A DNA stretch of 64,000 nt. Source: Emcibacter sp. Lineage in GTDB: Bacteria; Pseudomonadota; Alphaproteobacteria; Sphingomonadales; Emcibacteraceae. The stretch spans positions 49,506 through 113,505 of the forward strand of contig JAKIUQ010000010.1 of NCBI GenBank assembly GCA_021647465.1, in the 5' to 3' direction. Of the stretch, positions 51,181 through 59,138 are shown piece by piece; the stretch's first letter is position 1; every line of letters begins with the position of its first letter. A model generated the notes under the pieces. The model saw only the letters and a list, made by a program, of their open reading frames with translations. It did not search any database and was not told the origin of the DNA. The position numbers and the translations under genes were made by a program.

Positions 51181-51867
51181 TTAACTGAATAACATCTTGC
51201 AATCCTGACAGCATTTATTTCGGGCAATGATATAGATCAGATGTACGGTACCAACGCCCGCGAGCAGGCAGAAGAATGAAATATAGGCATATGATAAAAA
51301 TACCCAGACAACGGATATGACCACCAGCAATGTCAGTCCGAACAGCCGCATATGTTTATAGCTGGACAGCAACGGCGGGATAACAATCAAAAACAGATAA
51401 ACGCCGTAGGTCACCGTGCGCGGGACAAAATAATCAAAAAACATCGTATCTTCATAGGATATGGAATGGTTATTAATGGCAACCCTGACCCAGTCGGGAT
51501 TTATTATATGGGGGATATATAGCATCAAACCGAACAAAAGACCTGCACAGGCAAATATCAGAAGGGGTTTTTTGCGCCTGCTGCCTTCCGGTTCCAGAAA
51601 ATATATACTGAAAGGAATCCATGTGGGCCACATTAACCAGCTAAACAATATAAACCCCATCGCCCCCCACCAGACCATATTCGGGTCGCCATTATTCAGC
51701 CCCATCCAGACATGGCCCTCCATAAATTGCTGGATACCGGCGAATATGGGCATCATGGCCACAGGTAAATAACGCAAATTGATTTTATAGGCCTTCCAGG
51801 CCGCATAACCGCCCCCGGAAACCAATACCGTTGCTGCGATAAAACTTACCGGTTCAGAAAAACACAT
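51181..51867 (-). CDS. DUF6629 family integral membrane protein
   Basis: A 228-aa polytopic protein with about seven hydrophobic segments. It begins MCFSEPVSFIAATVLVSGGGYA, the characteristic MCFS-type start of DUF6629 proteins, so ATG 51867 is chosen over the in-frame 51885; GGGAGGG lies just upstream. It contains GIQQFMEGHVWMGL and a Cys-rich tail (NKCCQDCKMLF). The function is unknown. It is divergent from the MerR-type regulator across 131 bp and may share control with it; its CxxC-like tail would fit a metal link, but that is speculation. Confidence 0.8.
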   Translation of the reverse strand: MCFSEPVSFIAATVLVSGGGYAAWKAYKINLRYLPVAMMPIFAGIQQFMEGHVWMGLNNGDPNMVWWGAMGFILFSWLMWPTWIPFSIYFLEPEGSRRKKPLLIFACAGLLFGLMLYIPHIINPDWVRVAINNHSISYEDTMFFDYFVPRTVTYGVYLFLIVIPPLLSSYKHMRLFGLTLLVVISVVWVFLSYAYISFFCLLAGVGTVHLIYIIARNKCCQDCKMLFS

Positions 51868-51940
51868 AACTTGACCCTCCCTCATTGCGTTGATTCAGAG
51901 CCTATCTGGAATGGCCAAAAAATGCTATAATAAAAAGCTC

Positions 51941-51972
51941 TTGACCTTGGAGTATGCTCAAAGGTGTATAAT
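51941..51972 (+). promoter_or_regulatory. MerR-type promoter/operator (20-bp spacer)
   Basis: -35 TTGACC (51941-51946) and -10 TATAAT (51967-51972) are separated by 20 bp, the over-long spacer of MerR-activated promoters. The spacer region carries the dyad CCTTGGAG-TATG-CTCAAAGG (51945-51964), one mismatch from perfect symmetry and close to the classical MerR/ZntR operator. It drives the regulator and the genes after it. Confidence 0.9.
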
Positions 51973-51998
51973 CTGCTTTATTGATAAAGGTGATGATT

Positions 51999-52406
51999 AT
52001 GAATGATTTAACCATAGGACAATTGGCCAGAAAATGCGGGGTAAGAACAGACACGATCCGCTATTACGAGCAGTTGGAGATCATCCAGCCCGAAGATCGG
52101 TCAAGCGCCGGATACCGGCTATACGGTCCGGAAAGTATTCGCACCATAAAATTTATCCGCCGCGCCAAGGATCTGGGCTTCACACTTGCAGAAATCAAGA
52201 TTCTTCTGAATCTTAAAGCATCGCAAACGGCCACCTGCCGTGACATGCTGGAACGCACCGAAGCCAAGATAGTCGAAGCAAAAGAAAATATGCGGCATTT
52301 AAACAACATGCATGACGTGTTGGAAAAACTGTCAGAGGCCTGCCCGGGCGGCAATATGCCCTTGAGCGAATGTCCGATCCTTGATCATCTATACCCTGAA
52401 AATTAA
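51999..52406 (+). CDS. MerR family metal-responsive regulator (MerR/ZntR/CadR-like)
   Basis: A 135-aa regulator from ATG 51999. The start is placed here because the mapped -10 leaves almost no leader for the in-frame TTG at 51981, and AAAGG lies 8 bp upstream. Helix-turn-helix: LTIGQLARKCGVRTDTIRYYEQLEII; wing: YRLYGPE; then the dimer helix. Metal-binding Cys at C80, C115 and C125 match the three sensing Cys of MerR/ZntR/PbrR-type proteins, including the C-terminal loop CPGGNMPLSEC. The exact metal (Hg, Zn, Cd or Pb) cannot be told. It autoregulates through the overlapping dyad and controls the three genes downstream. Confidence 0.9.
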   Translation: MNDLTIGQLARKCGVRTDTIRYYEQLEIIQPEDRSSAGYRLYGPESIRTIKFIRRAKDLGFTLAEIKILLNLKASQTATCRDMLERTEAKIVEAKENMRHLNNMHDVLEKLSEACPGGNMPLSECPILDHLYPEN

Positions 52407-52421
52407 AACAGGAGAAAAATT

Positions 52422-52619
52422 ATGAAATACAAGAAAAAGACAAATAGCGATTTCGTCCATACAGACCCGGTTTGCGGAATGGAGGTCAGCTATAATACCG
52501 CCCCGGCGGTGGTTATATATGACAATAAAACATATTATTTTTGTGCGGATACCTGTCGTCTGGCCTTCGAAGAAAACCCGAAGCTGTATATTCATAAGTT
52601 TAAAAAACACGTTAGTTGA
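52422..52619 (+). CDS. YHS domain protein (small metal-binding)
   Basis: A 65-aa protein that is almost entirely one YHS domain: DPVCGMEVSYNTAP, YDNKTYYFCADTCRLAFEENPKLYI. The three Cys and surrounding aromatic residues match the YHS/TRASH-type metal-binding fold often fused to or encoded beside copper and heavy-metal ATPases. It has no signal peptide. AGGAG precedes the ATG, 15 bp after the regulator stop, so it is in the MerR-type operon. Likely a metal chaperone or buffer; inferred. Confidence 0.88.
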   Translation: MKYKKKTNSDFVHTDPVCGMEVSYNTAPAVVIYDNKTYYFCADTCRLAFEENPKLYIHKFKKHVS

Positions 52620-52658
52620 AATGATAAATTCCAACCCTGAAAGCAAGGAGAAAATATT

Positions 52659-53954
52659 ATGCAACATAACCTGCAACAAAAAGAATTCGTAAAACATAGC
52701 AAACCTGCTGTCCCTGCCCCCAAAAAGAGACAAAAGGACACCCTCTTTCCCCCCTCCCTGAACAAACGCATACCCGCGGTTCTTCTGCCTTTGAACCTCA
52801 TTCAACGGGGGCGGCTTGATCTGCTGTTGCCGAATGAGAAAACCGCCGTTTACAGTGGCAAGGCCCAGGGAACACAGGCAGATATGAAGGTTTATGACTG
52901 GAAAGTCTTTAACCATATGCTCAGACGGGGCGATATCGGGCTGGGCGAAGATTATATCAAGGGTCTGTGGGAGTCCGGAAACCTGAAAAAATTTATGCGC
53001 CTTGCCGTCGAGAATATTCAGGCTTTTGAGAGTTTTGCCCGCAGCAATATATTCTACCGTCTGGCCTATGCCCTTAAAAACAGGTTTTTGCCCAACACAC
53101 AGCGTAAAAGCCGGAAGAATGTCCATGTTCATTATGACCTGGGTAATGATTTCTACAAGCTTTGGCTGGATAAGGGCATGACCTATTCCAGCGCCCTGTT
53201 TCAGGGTGATGCCTCCAAATCCCTGAAAGACGCACAACAGGCCAAATATCAACGCATTCTGGACAGACTAACCCCCTCTTCCTCTGCCGGTCATATACTT
53301 GAGATCGGTTGCGGCTGGGGCGGATTCATGGAGAAAGCCGCCCAAAGTAATTTCCGGGTCACGGGGGTTACCCTTTCCCGTGAACAGGCTGTTTGGACCG
53401 AGGAGCGGCTTGAAAAGGCCGGGCTGGACAAAACGACAGAGGTGCGCCTTAAGGATTACCGCGAACTTGACGGCCAATATGACCATATTGTCTCCATCGG
53501 TATGTTCGAGCATGTGGGGGAAGCCTTCTGGCCGGAATATATGAATACGGTTCATAAATACCTGAAACCGGGCGGCAAGGCCATGATCCAGACCATCATC
53601 ATTCGCGATGACCTGTTTGAGGATTACCGCAACAGCAGTGACTTTATCCGGGAATATATTTTCCCGGGCGGTATGCTGCCTTCCCGTGAATGCTTTGAAC
53701 AGGAAGCCGTCAAGGCTGGCCTCACCGTAAATGATGTTTTTCATTTCGGTCAGGATTACGCCATCACACTGGAAAAATGGTTGGATAATTTTGATGCCAG
53801 CATAGCAGACATAAAAGCCATGGGATATTGTGATAAATTTATCCGCAAATGGCGTTTTTACCTGACAAGCTGCGCCGCCATGTTCAGAAGCGGCAGAATT
53901 GATGTTATGCAAGTAGAACTGGTGAAGGAGAAATTTCATGACAGATCAAAATAA
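52659..53954 (+). CDS. cfa: Cyclopropane-fatty-acyl-phospholipid synthase
   Basis: A 431-aa methyltransferase with a ~40-residue basic N-terminal extension. The CFA core shows VHYDLGNDFYKLWLDKGMTYSSALF, the SAM loop ILEIGCGWGGFMEKAA (residues ~213-228), GMFEHVGEAFWPEY and YIFPGGMLPS. It adds a methylene group from S-adenosylmethionine to unsaturated acyl chains of membrane phospholipids. Its place in a MerR-type metal operon, between a YHS protein and a Cys-Cys microprotein, is unusual and suggests metal-induced membrane remodelling. AAGGAG precedes the ATG. Its end overlaps the next ORF by 17 bp. Confidence 0.93.
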   Translation: MQHNLQQKEFVKHSKPAVPAPKKRQKDTLFPPSLNKRIPAVLLPLNLIQRGRLDLLLPNEKTAVYSGKAQGTQADMKVYDWKVFNHMLRRGDIGLGEDYIKGLWESGNLKKFMRLAVENIQAFESFARSNIFYRLAYALKNRFLPNTQRKSRKNVHVHYDLGNDFYKLWLDKGMTYSSALFQGDASKSLKDAQQAKYQRILDRLTPSSSAGHILEIGCGWGGFMEKAAQSNFRVTGVTLSREQAVWTEERLEKAGLDKTTEVRLKDYRELDGQYDHIVSIGMFEHVGEAFWPEYMNTVHKYLKPGGKAMIQTIIIRDDLFEDYRNSSDFIREYIFPGGMLPSRECFEQEAVKAGLTVNDVFHFGQDYAITLEKWLDNFDASIADIKAMGYCDKFIRKWRFYLTSCAAMFRSGRIDVMQVELVKEKFHDRSK

Positions 53955-54105
53955 CCATGAACAGGTTGGTTGCTGCGGCGGTCAAGGCCGTCATAAGGAA
54001 CCAAAGGAACAAAGCAGTGACTGCTGTCACGACAAGGACAGCCAAAAAACAGAAAAAGACAAGAGTGAACATTCTGAAGGCTGCTGCGGCGAAAACCGGA
54101 AATAG
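53938..54105 (+). CDS. Cys-Cys rich microprotein (55 aa), likely metal-binding
   Basis: A 55-aa ORF starting inside the end of the CFA gene in another frame, with AAGGAG 7 bp before the ATG. It is hydrophilic, rich in Lys, Glu, Asp, Ser and His, and carries three Cys-Cys pairs: GCCGG (residues 12-13), DCCHD (29-30) and GCCGE (49-50), spaced 17-20 residues apart. No membrane segment. I do not recognise a named family. The regular CC pairs and the operon with a MerR-type sensor and a YHS protein point to binding of a thiophilic metal. The strong ribosome binding site and coupling make it likely to be real despite its size. Confidence 0.75.
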   Translation: MTDQNNHEQVGCCGGQGRHKEPKEQSSDCCHDKDSQKTEKDKSEHSEGCCGENRK

Positions 54106-54139
54106 CGTTATGGCACAGAGAGATTATAACACAGAGAGG

Positions 54140-55324
54140 TTATAGCACCTCAAACAAGCCTGCTGCGCCCATACCGCCGCCAACACACATGGTGACAACA
54201 ACATATTTCACACCGCGCCGCTTACCCTCGATCAAGGCATGACCTACCATGCGTGATCCGCTCATGCCATAAGGATGGCCGATGGAAATTGCGCCGCCAT
54301 TGACATTCAGTTTTTCATCGGGAATTCCCAGTTTATCACGGCAGTAAACCACCTGAACCGCGAAGGCCTCGTTTAATTCCCAAAGGCCAATATCATCCAT
54401 TGTAAGGCCCGCTGTTTTCAACAGTCTTGGAATAGCAAAAATTGGCCCGATGCCCATTTCATCCGGATTGCAGCCAACCACGGACATACCGCAATAGAGC
54501 CCAAGCGGGGCCAGACCACGTCTTTCGGCTTCCCCCCGTTCCATCAATAAATTGGCTGAGGCCGCATCGGAAAATTGGCTTGCGTTACCGGCGGTGATTG
54601 ATCCGCCCTCTATCACAGGGCCAAGGCCGTTCAGGCTTTCTACAGACGTAGAAGGCCGATTACCCTCGTCTTTTGTCAGGGTGACGGCCTCATAAGAAAT
54701 TTCCCCCGTTTCCTTGTCCTTGATCGCCATAGTAGAGGCCAGCGGCACGATTTCATCATCAAATTTTCCCGATGCCTGCGCGGCGGCTGTCCTTTGCTGA
54801 CTTTGCAAGGCGTAAGCATCCTGCGCATCACGGCTGATACCGTAACGTTCTGCCACAATCTCTGCGGTTTGCAGCATGGGCATATAGGCATCCGGCATCC
54901 GTTTCAACAGCCCCTTGTCCACCTGTTTCGTGATCAATTCAAAGGCCGGCTTCTGTACGATGGAAATATTATCAACGCCGCCGCCCACAACGATATCCAT
55001 ACCATCACAAATAATCTGTTTGGCGGCCGTGCCAACCGCCATCAGACCAGAGGCACATTGACGGTCAATGGTCATGCCCGCAACAGATGTCGGCAATCCT
55101 GCGGCCATGGCACTGGTTCGCCCCACATTCCATCCTGTTGATCCAGCGGGGAGCGCGCTGCCCATGATCACATCTTCGACCTCGCCGCCTTCAAGGCCAG
55201 CCCGGCGCACGACTTCTGAAATAACATGGCCGCCCATTGTCGGCGCCATTGTGTTATTGAAGGCGCCTTTAAAAGCCCGCCCGATTGGTGTTCTTGCAGT
55301 TGATACAATGACGGCTTCTCTCAT
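54140..55324 (-). CDS. Acetyl-CoA C-acyltransferase (thiolase)
   Basis: A 394-aa thiolase. Nucleophile Cys90 in DRQCASGLMAV, the His motif GHPYGMSGSRMVGHAL and the C-terminal acid/base Cys in CVGGGMGAAGLFE are all present. It either cleaves 3-ketoacyl-CoA in beta-oxidation or condenses acetyl-CoA. The sequence around the active site is FadA/PaaJ-like rather than PhaA-like, but substrate chain length cannot be told. It is convergent with the metal operon, 34 bp from the Cys-Cys microprotein stop, and monocistronic as far as can be seen. Confidence 0.92.
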   Translation of the reverse strand: MREAVIVSTARTPIGRAFKGAFNNTMAPTMGGHVISEVVRRAGLEGGEVEDVIMGSALPAGSTGWNVGRTSAMAAGLPTSVAGMTIDRQCASGLMAVGTAAKQIICDGMDIVVGGGVDNISIVQKPAFELITKQVDKGLLKRMPDAYMPMLQTAEIVAERYGISRDAQDAYALQSQQRTAAAQASGKFDDEIVPLASTMAIKDKETGEISYEAVTLTKDEGNRPSTSVESLNGLGPVIEGGSITAGNASQFSDAASANLLMERGEAERRGLAPLGLYCGMSVVGCNPDEMGIGPIFAIPRLLKTAGLTMDDIGLWELNEAFAVQVVYCRDKLGIPDEKLNVNGGAISIGHPYGMSGSRMVGHALIEGKRRGVKYVVVTMCVGGGMGAAGLFEVL

Positions 55325-55461
55325 CGGTCTGTTCCCTGTTTCTGATGTCTTAAAATAATCTATGCTTTATAGATCATCGCCATAAAGAAAAAAAGTAAAA
55401 TTAAAACAACCGTTTTATTTCCCCATGGTAAAAACGTTAACTTTTCAATGAAACCAGCCCG

Positions 55462-56550
55462 TTAGCGCCCGCCCCTTCTCTTGACTTTCTTCCGTTTTTT
55501 TGGCCCCAGAATATCTTGATATTCGCTGAGCGCTTTTCCGGTAAGAATTTTAATTTCATGGCCGGTAGCATAGGTCAGATCGTAATCCGCAATATAGCGA
55601 TAATTGGCGACAGAAGCCCGTGACATGGCAAAGCTTCTTTCAAAAAAATTCAAATGGTCATATATATTAAAATGATCAATCTTGCGGCTCAGGCGGATCG
55701 TACCGATCAGGCTATCTTTGCCATTTTTGCCTGCAATCTTTATCAAGGTCGGATAAGAAGAGCCATTTTTTGCATTTTTATTTTGTTTGTAATCAATGGT
55801 GACGTCCGAAAATTTTGTAATATTGCCCGCATCATCCTTAAGAAGCAGAATAAACTCTCTGCTTCCATCAGGTCTTTCAATGGCAGATAAAAACGGCAGA
55901 GGCTGATTATCGGCGGCGCGAAGGCCACTGACCCGCAGCCAGTCTTTTAACATATTTTCAAGACGGCCTGTCATTAAGGTATGGGTCGCAAAGCCCTGAA
56001 CCTTGCCTTCCCCTGTTTTAAAAGGCTGATCTTCGCCCTGATATAATTGCCATTTACCTGACCCCTCAAAAAAAGGCAGGTAAACAGACGTTTCCATAAA
56101 AGTTTTTTTATGTGTGAATTTCTTATGATCAAAAGGCTGGATTTCGGACGAAACCACGGCCTTTACTTCATTTCCATCATCTGACCCCAGATAAATATCA
56201 TAATTATTACCGTCTTTTTTCAAGCGATGGGTATGAATGAACAGATCAAATTTTTCCGAATCAAAGCCCCATTTTCCCAAACTTCGGCCATTTTTGATGA
56301 TGGTTCTTTTCCCATCCGGGCTCACCACATTTGCCACCATGATGCCATGGGCGTTCCCCACAGGCCAAGGGAAATTTGCCGCAAGAAACTGGGCGGTGAC
56401 AAAGGTGCCGTCCTCAAACAGAAAATGCTGTTCCCAATATTCCTTGTAAAATTTATCTTCCAGCAACTGGGGCTTAGTATAATCCAAAGCCTGTGACATT
56501 GTTGGCAACAGCATACTCATGAACAGAATAACCAATTTAATCAACTTCAA
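55462..56550 (-). CDS. Exported protein with lipocalin-like (CrtC/AttH-type) fold, unknown function
   Basis: A 362-aa protein from a TTG start at 56550, chosen because AAGGAG lies 7 bp upstream and the reading opens a signal peptide (LIKLVILFMSMLLPTMSQA, cleaved before LDYTKPQ); in-frame codons further up (56628) lack these. The mature part (EYWEQHFLFEDGTFVTAQFLAANFPW; HGIMVANVVSPDGK) resembles the double lipocalin-like domain of the CrtC/AttH/Svf1 group, which handles lipid-like substrates. That match is from pattern memory and is moderate. The C-terminus is very basic (KKRKKVKRRGGR). No obvious operon partner. Confidence 0.6.
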   Translation of the reverse strand: MKLIKLVILFMSMLLPTMSQALDYTKPQLLEDKFYKEYWEQHFLFEDGTFVTAQFLAANFPWPVGNAHGIMVANVVSPDGKRTIIKNGRSLGKWGFDSEKFDLFIHTHRLKKDGNNYDIYLGSDDGNEVKAVVSSEIQPFDHKKFTHKKTFMETSVYLPFFEGSGKWQLYQGEDQPFKTGEGKVQGFATHTLMTGRLENMLKDWLRVSGLRAADNQPLPFLSAIERPDGSREFILLLKDDAGNITKFSDVTIDYKQNKNAKNGSSYPTLIKIAGKNGKDSLIGTIRLSRKIDHFNIYDHLNFFERSFAMSRASVANYRYIADYDLTYATGHEIKILTGKALSEYQDILGPKKRKKVKRRGGR

Positions 56551-56722
56551 GATAAGGCTCCTTGCAAAAACTCTTTTAACATGATTACGGTGATCTAGCC
56601 TATGGTTATACCTACAGCAATACAACACGGCAATTATAGATCGGCCCGATTACCTGCGTTTATCCGGCAGAATTATGTCTATCTCATGACTTAACATAAT
56701 ATCTGACCTTCTTGATTTTACA

Positions 56723-56770
56723 AATAACAAAGCGATCCTTTCCAAAATAAGAAAGAACCGCTTTGTTATT
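56723..56770. terminator. Strong hairpin terminator downstream of the zeta-inhibitor gene
   Basis: AATAACAAAGCG pairs perfectly with CGCTTTGTTATT (12 bp), with an inner CTTTC/GAAAG stem. T-rich on the right and A-rich on the left, it may work in both directions; it most likely ends the leftward gene at 56792. Confidence 0.75.
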
Positions 56771-56791
56771 TTCAAAATGCCGAAAGAAAGG

Positions 56792-57121
56792 CTATCCTTT
56801 AAGCTCGGTCGTCATCTGATCCCGCGCTACGGACAGTAAATCTTCCATTTCGCGGCGAAGTTGATGCTCTGAAATATTCAGTCGCTTGGCGTCAAGGTCA
56901 GCCTTCACTTTGCGGTAAACATCGTCGTCACCGGCTTCCTCAAAATCTGATATAATGACTTCTTTGGCGTAGGCCAGCGCGTCATCGCCGTTCAAACCAA
57001 TTTTTTCCGCCACCCAAAGGCCAAGCAGCTTATTGCGGCGGGCAACAACTTTAAAGTCGAATTCCTCATTGCGGGCAAATTCTTTTTCATAGGCTTTTTC
57101 GCGCCCCTCAAACTGGGTCAT
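56792..57121 (-). CDS. F1-ATPase inhibitor zeta subunit-like protein (DUF1476)
   Basis: A 109-aa helical protein: FEGREKAYEKEFARNEEFDFKVVARRNKLLGLWVAEKIGL at the N-terminus, then ALAYAKEVIISDFEEAGDDDV and a helical tail. This is the DUF1476/zeta family, known from Paracoccus as a natural inhibitor of F1Fo-ATP synthase that blocks ATP hydrolysis; it is found essentially only in alphaproteobacteria. The inhibitory N-terminal region is present. It is divergent from purC across 256 bp, a neighbour pairing common in the class. Confidence 0.92.
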   Translation of the reverse strand: MTQFEGREKAYEKEFARNEEFDFKVVARRNKLLGLWVAEKIGLNGDDALAYAKEVIISDFEEAGDDDVYRKVKADLDAKRLNISEHQLRREMEDLLSVARDQMTTELKG

Positions 57122-57377
57122 TTATCAATACTCCTGTATATTGCTTCTCAAATAGAATCTCACGGATCATTTGTACGCCAGATAACAATTTGTTTCTATA
57201 ATTTTATATGGGGAAGCCTCAGATTAATTTAAAGACCAAAGTGTTTTATTTTCTTTTATTCCATAAAACTGTCTCCAATTGTCTTCTGAACTTAATTGAT
57301 ATATGTTCGCCTCGCCTGATTCTGTCATGCGCCGCAAAATATATATGTTCATTTTATCTATCTGTAGGAAAGCTGAT

Positions 57378-58130
57378 ATGTCCCCAAAAACACTTAAAGG
57401 TGAAAAACTATACGAAGGAAAAGCCAAAATCCTTTTTCAAGGGACAGAGCCCGGGACCATCGTTCAGCATTTCAAAGATGACGCCACCGCCTTTAACGCC
57501 CAAAAGAAAGGCACAATAGCCGGCAAAGGTATTATCAATAACAAAATCACCGAACTTGTGATGATTAATCTGGAACGCATTGGCATTCCTACTCATTTTA
57601 TTGATCGCCTGAATGACCGTGAACAGCTGGTTCGTGAGGTCGAAATTATCCCCCTTGAAGTTATCGTGCGCAATATTGTCGCCGGAACCATGGCCAAGCG
57701 ACTGGGCCTCGAAGAAGGCCGCCGCCTTGATCGCCCGCTCATTGAATTTTCTCTTAAGGATGACGACCTTGGCGATCCGCTGCTTGCCGAAGAACATATC
57801 CTGTCTCTTGACCTTGCCGATGATGAGGAATTGAGCGAAATTTTCGATATGACCCATCAGATAAATGACTTTCTGCGCGGCATGTTTGCCGGTGTTGGCA
57901 TAGAACTTGTTGATTTCAAACTTGAGTATGGACGGCTTTATGATGAAGGTGATGCGGGTTATATTCTCATGCTTGCCGATGAATTCAGCCCGGATAACTG
58001 TCGGCTTTGGGATTTGAAAACCGGCGAAAAGATGGATAAAGACCGTTTCCGCCGCGATCTTGGCGGAGAGGCAGAGGCCTATGAAGAAGTTGCCCGCCGC
58101 CTTGGTATCAGCCTCGAAACAGAAGAATAA
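57378..58130 (+). CDS. purC: SAICAR synthase
   Basis: A 250-aa enzyme from ATG 57378, where AGGAAAG precedes; an in-frame codon at 57303 would add a non-conserved extension. It opens GEKLYEGKAKILFQ and contains NKITELVMINLERIGIPTHFI, LEVIVRNIVAGTMAKRLG and SPDNCRLWDLKTGEKMDKDRFRRDLG, all typical of PurC. It ligates aspartate to CAIR in purine synthesis. It is the first gene of purC-purS-purQ-purL-bolA-grxD. Confidence 0.95.
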   Translation: MSPKTLKGEKLYEGKAKILFQGTEPGTIVQHFKDDATAFNAQKKGTIAGKGIINNKITELVMINLERIGIPTHFIDRLNDREQLVREVEIIPLEVIVRNIVAGTMAKRLGLEEGRRLDRPLIEFSLKDDDLGDPLLAEEHILSLDLADDEELSEIFDMTHQINDFLRGMFAGVGIELVDFKLEYGRLYDEGDAGYILMLADEFSPDNCRLWDLKTGEKMDKDRFRRDLGGEAEAYEEVARRLGISLETEE

Positions 58131-58157
58131 TCCTCAGAAAACTAGAAAGGCCGCATT

Positions 58158-58397
58158 GTGAAAGCACGCGTACATATCACTTTAAAAAATGGTGTTCTCG
58201 ACCCTCAGGGAAAAGCAATCCAACATGCCTTGTCTGCCCTTGGGTTTGATGGTGTGGACGACGTCCGGCAGGGCAAATATATTGAACTTGACCTTCAGGA
58301 GACAAATCCGGCAAAGGCCGAGGCAGCTGTTGAAGAAATGTGCAAGAAACTCCTGTCCAATACGGTCATTGAAAATTACACTATTGAAATTGAATAA
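58158..58397 (+). CDS. purS: FGAM synthase PurS subunit
   Basis: A 79-aa small subunit: KARVHITLKNGVLDPQGKAIQHALSALGF and VRQGKYIELDL are typical of PurS. It bridges PurQ and PurL in the three-part formylglycinamidine ribonucleotide synthase complex. It starts 27 bp after purC with AGAAAGG before a GTG start codon. Normal length. Confidence 0.94.
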   Translation: MKARVHITLKNGVLDPQGKAIQHALSALGFDGVDDVRQGKYIELDLQETNPAKAEAAVEEMCKKLLSNTVIENYTIEIE

Positions 58398-58439
58398 GTT
58401 TGCAAGATTGAATAACATTGACTTATCTGGGATGCGTCC

Positions 58440-59129
58440 ATGAAAACTGCTGTAATAGTATTTCCTGCCTCAAACTGTGACCGTGATATGATTGTGGCAC
58501 TGGAAAAAATAACCGGTCACAAACCACATATTATCTGGCATCAGGACGAAGAGATTCCCCCTGTTGATCTCATTGCACTGCCGGGTGGTTTTTCCTTTGG
58601 CGACTACCTCAGATGTGGGGCCATGGCAGCGCGCTCCCCCGTAACCAAAAAGGTCATTGAACATGCGGACCGGGGCGGCAATGTCATCGGTATTTGTAAT
58701 GGCTTTCAAATTTTGACCGAAACCGGACTTTTGCCCGGCGCGTTAATGCGCAATGAAAGCCTGAAATTTGTCTGCAAAGATGCTGCCCTGCGGGTGGAAA
58801 ATAGCGACACCCCCTTCACCAATGCTTATTCAGAAGGGCAAGTCATCACGGTTCCTGTAGCCCACCATGACGGCAATTATTTTGCCGATGATGAAACACT
58901 TAAAGCCATAGAGGGCGAAGGCCGTGTTGCCTTTCGTTATGTGGATGACGCCGGACAAATGACAAAGGCGTCAAATCCCAATGGATCACGCAATAATATC
59001 GCGGGCATTATCAATCGGCGCAAGAATATTCTTGGCATGATGCCTCACCCCGAAAGATTGATAGATGATGTGCAAGGCGGCACAGATGGCCTTGGGTTCT
59101 TTCAAAGTATGATCAACGCAATTAATTAA
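58440..59129 (+). CDS. purQ: FGAM synthase PurQ subunit (glutaminase)
   Basis: A 229-aa class-I glutamine amidotransferase. The nucleophile Cys lies in VIGICNGFQILTETGLLPGALMRN and the catalytic His-Glu in MMPHPERL. LPGGFSFGDYLRCGA is PurQ-specific. It supplies ammonia from glutamine to PurL. It follows purS by 42 bp and precedes purL by 9 bp. Confidence 0.96.
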   Translation: MKTAVIVFPASNCDRDMIVALEKITGHKPHIIWHQDEEIPPVDLIALPGGFSFGDYLRCGAMAARSPVTKKVIEHADRGGNVIGICNGFQILTETGLLPGALMRNESLKFVCKDAALRVENSDTPFTNAYSEGQVITVPVAHHDGNYFADDETLKAIEGEGRVAFRYVDDAGQMTKASNPNGSRNNIAGIINRRKNILGMMPHPERLIDDVQGGTDGLGFFQSMINAIN

Positions 59130-59138
59130 GGGCCCCTT

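Noticed and set aside
53957..54145. 62-codon frame MNRLVAAAVKAV after cfa
   Set aside because: It overlaps the Cys-Cys microprotein in another frame and lacks a ribosome binding site; the overlapping frame has a strong one.
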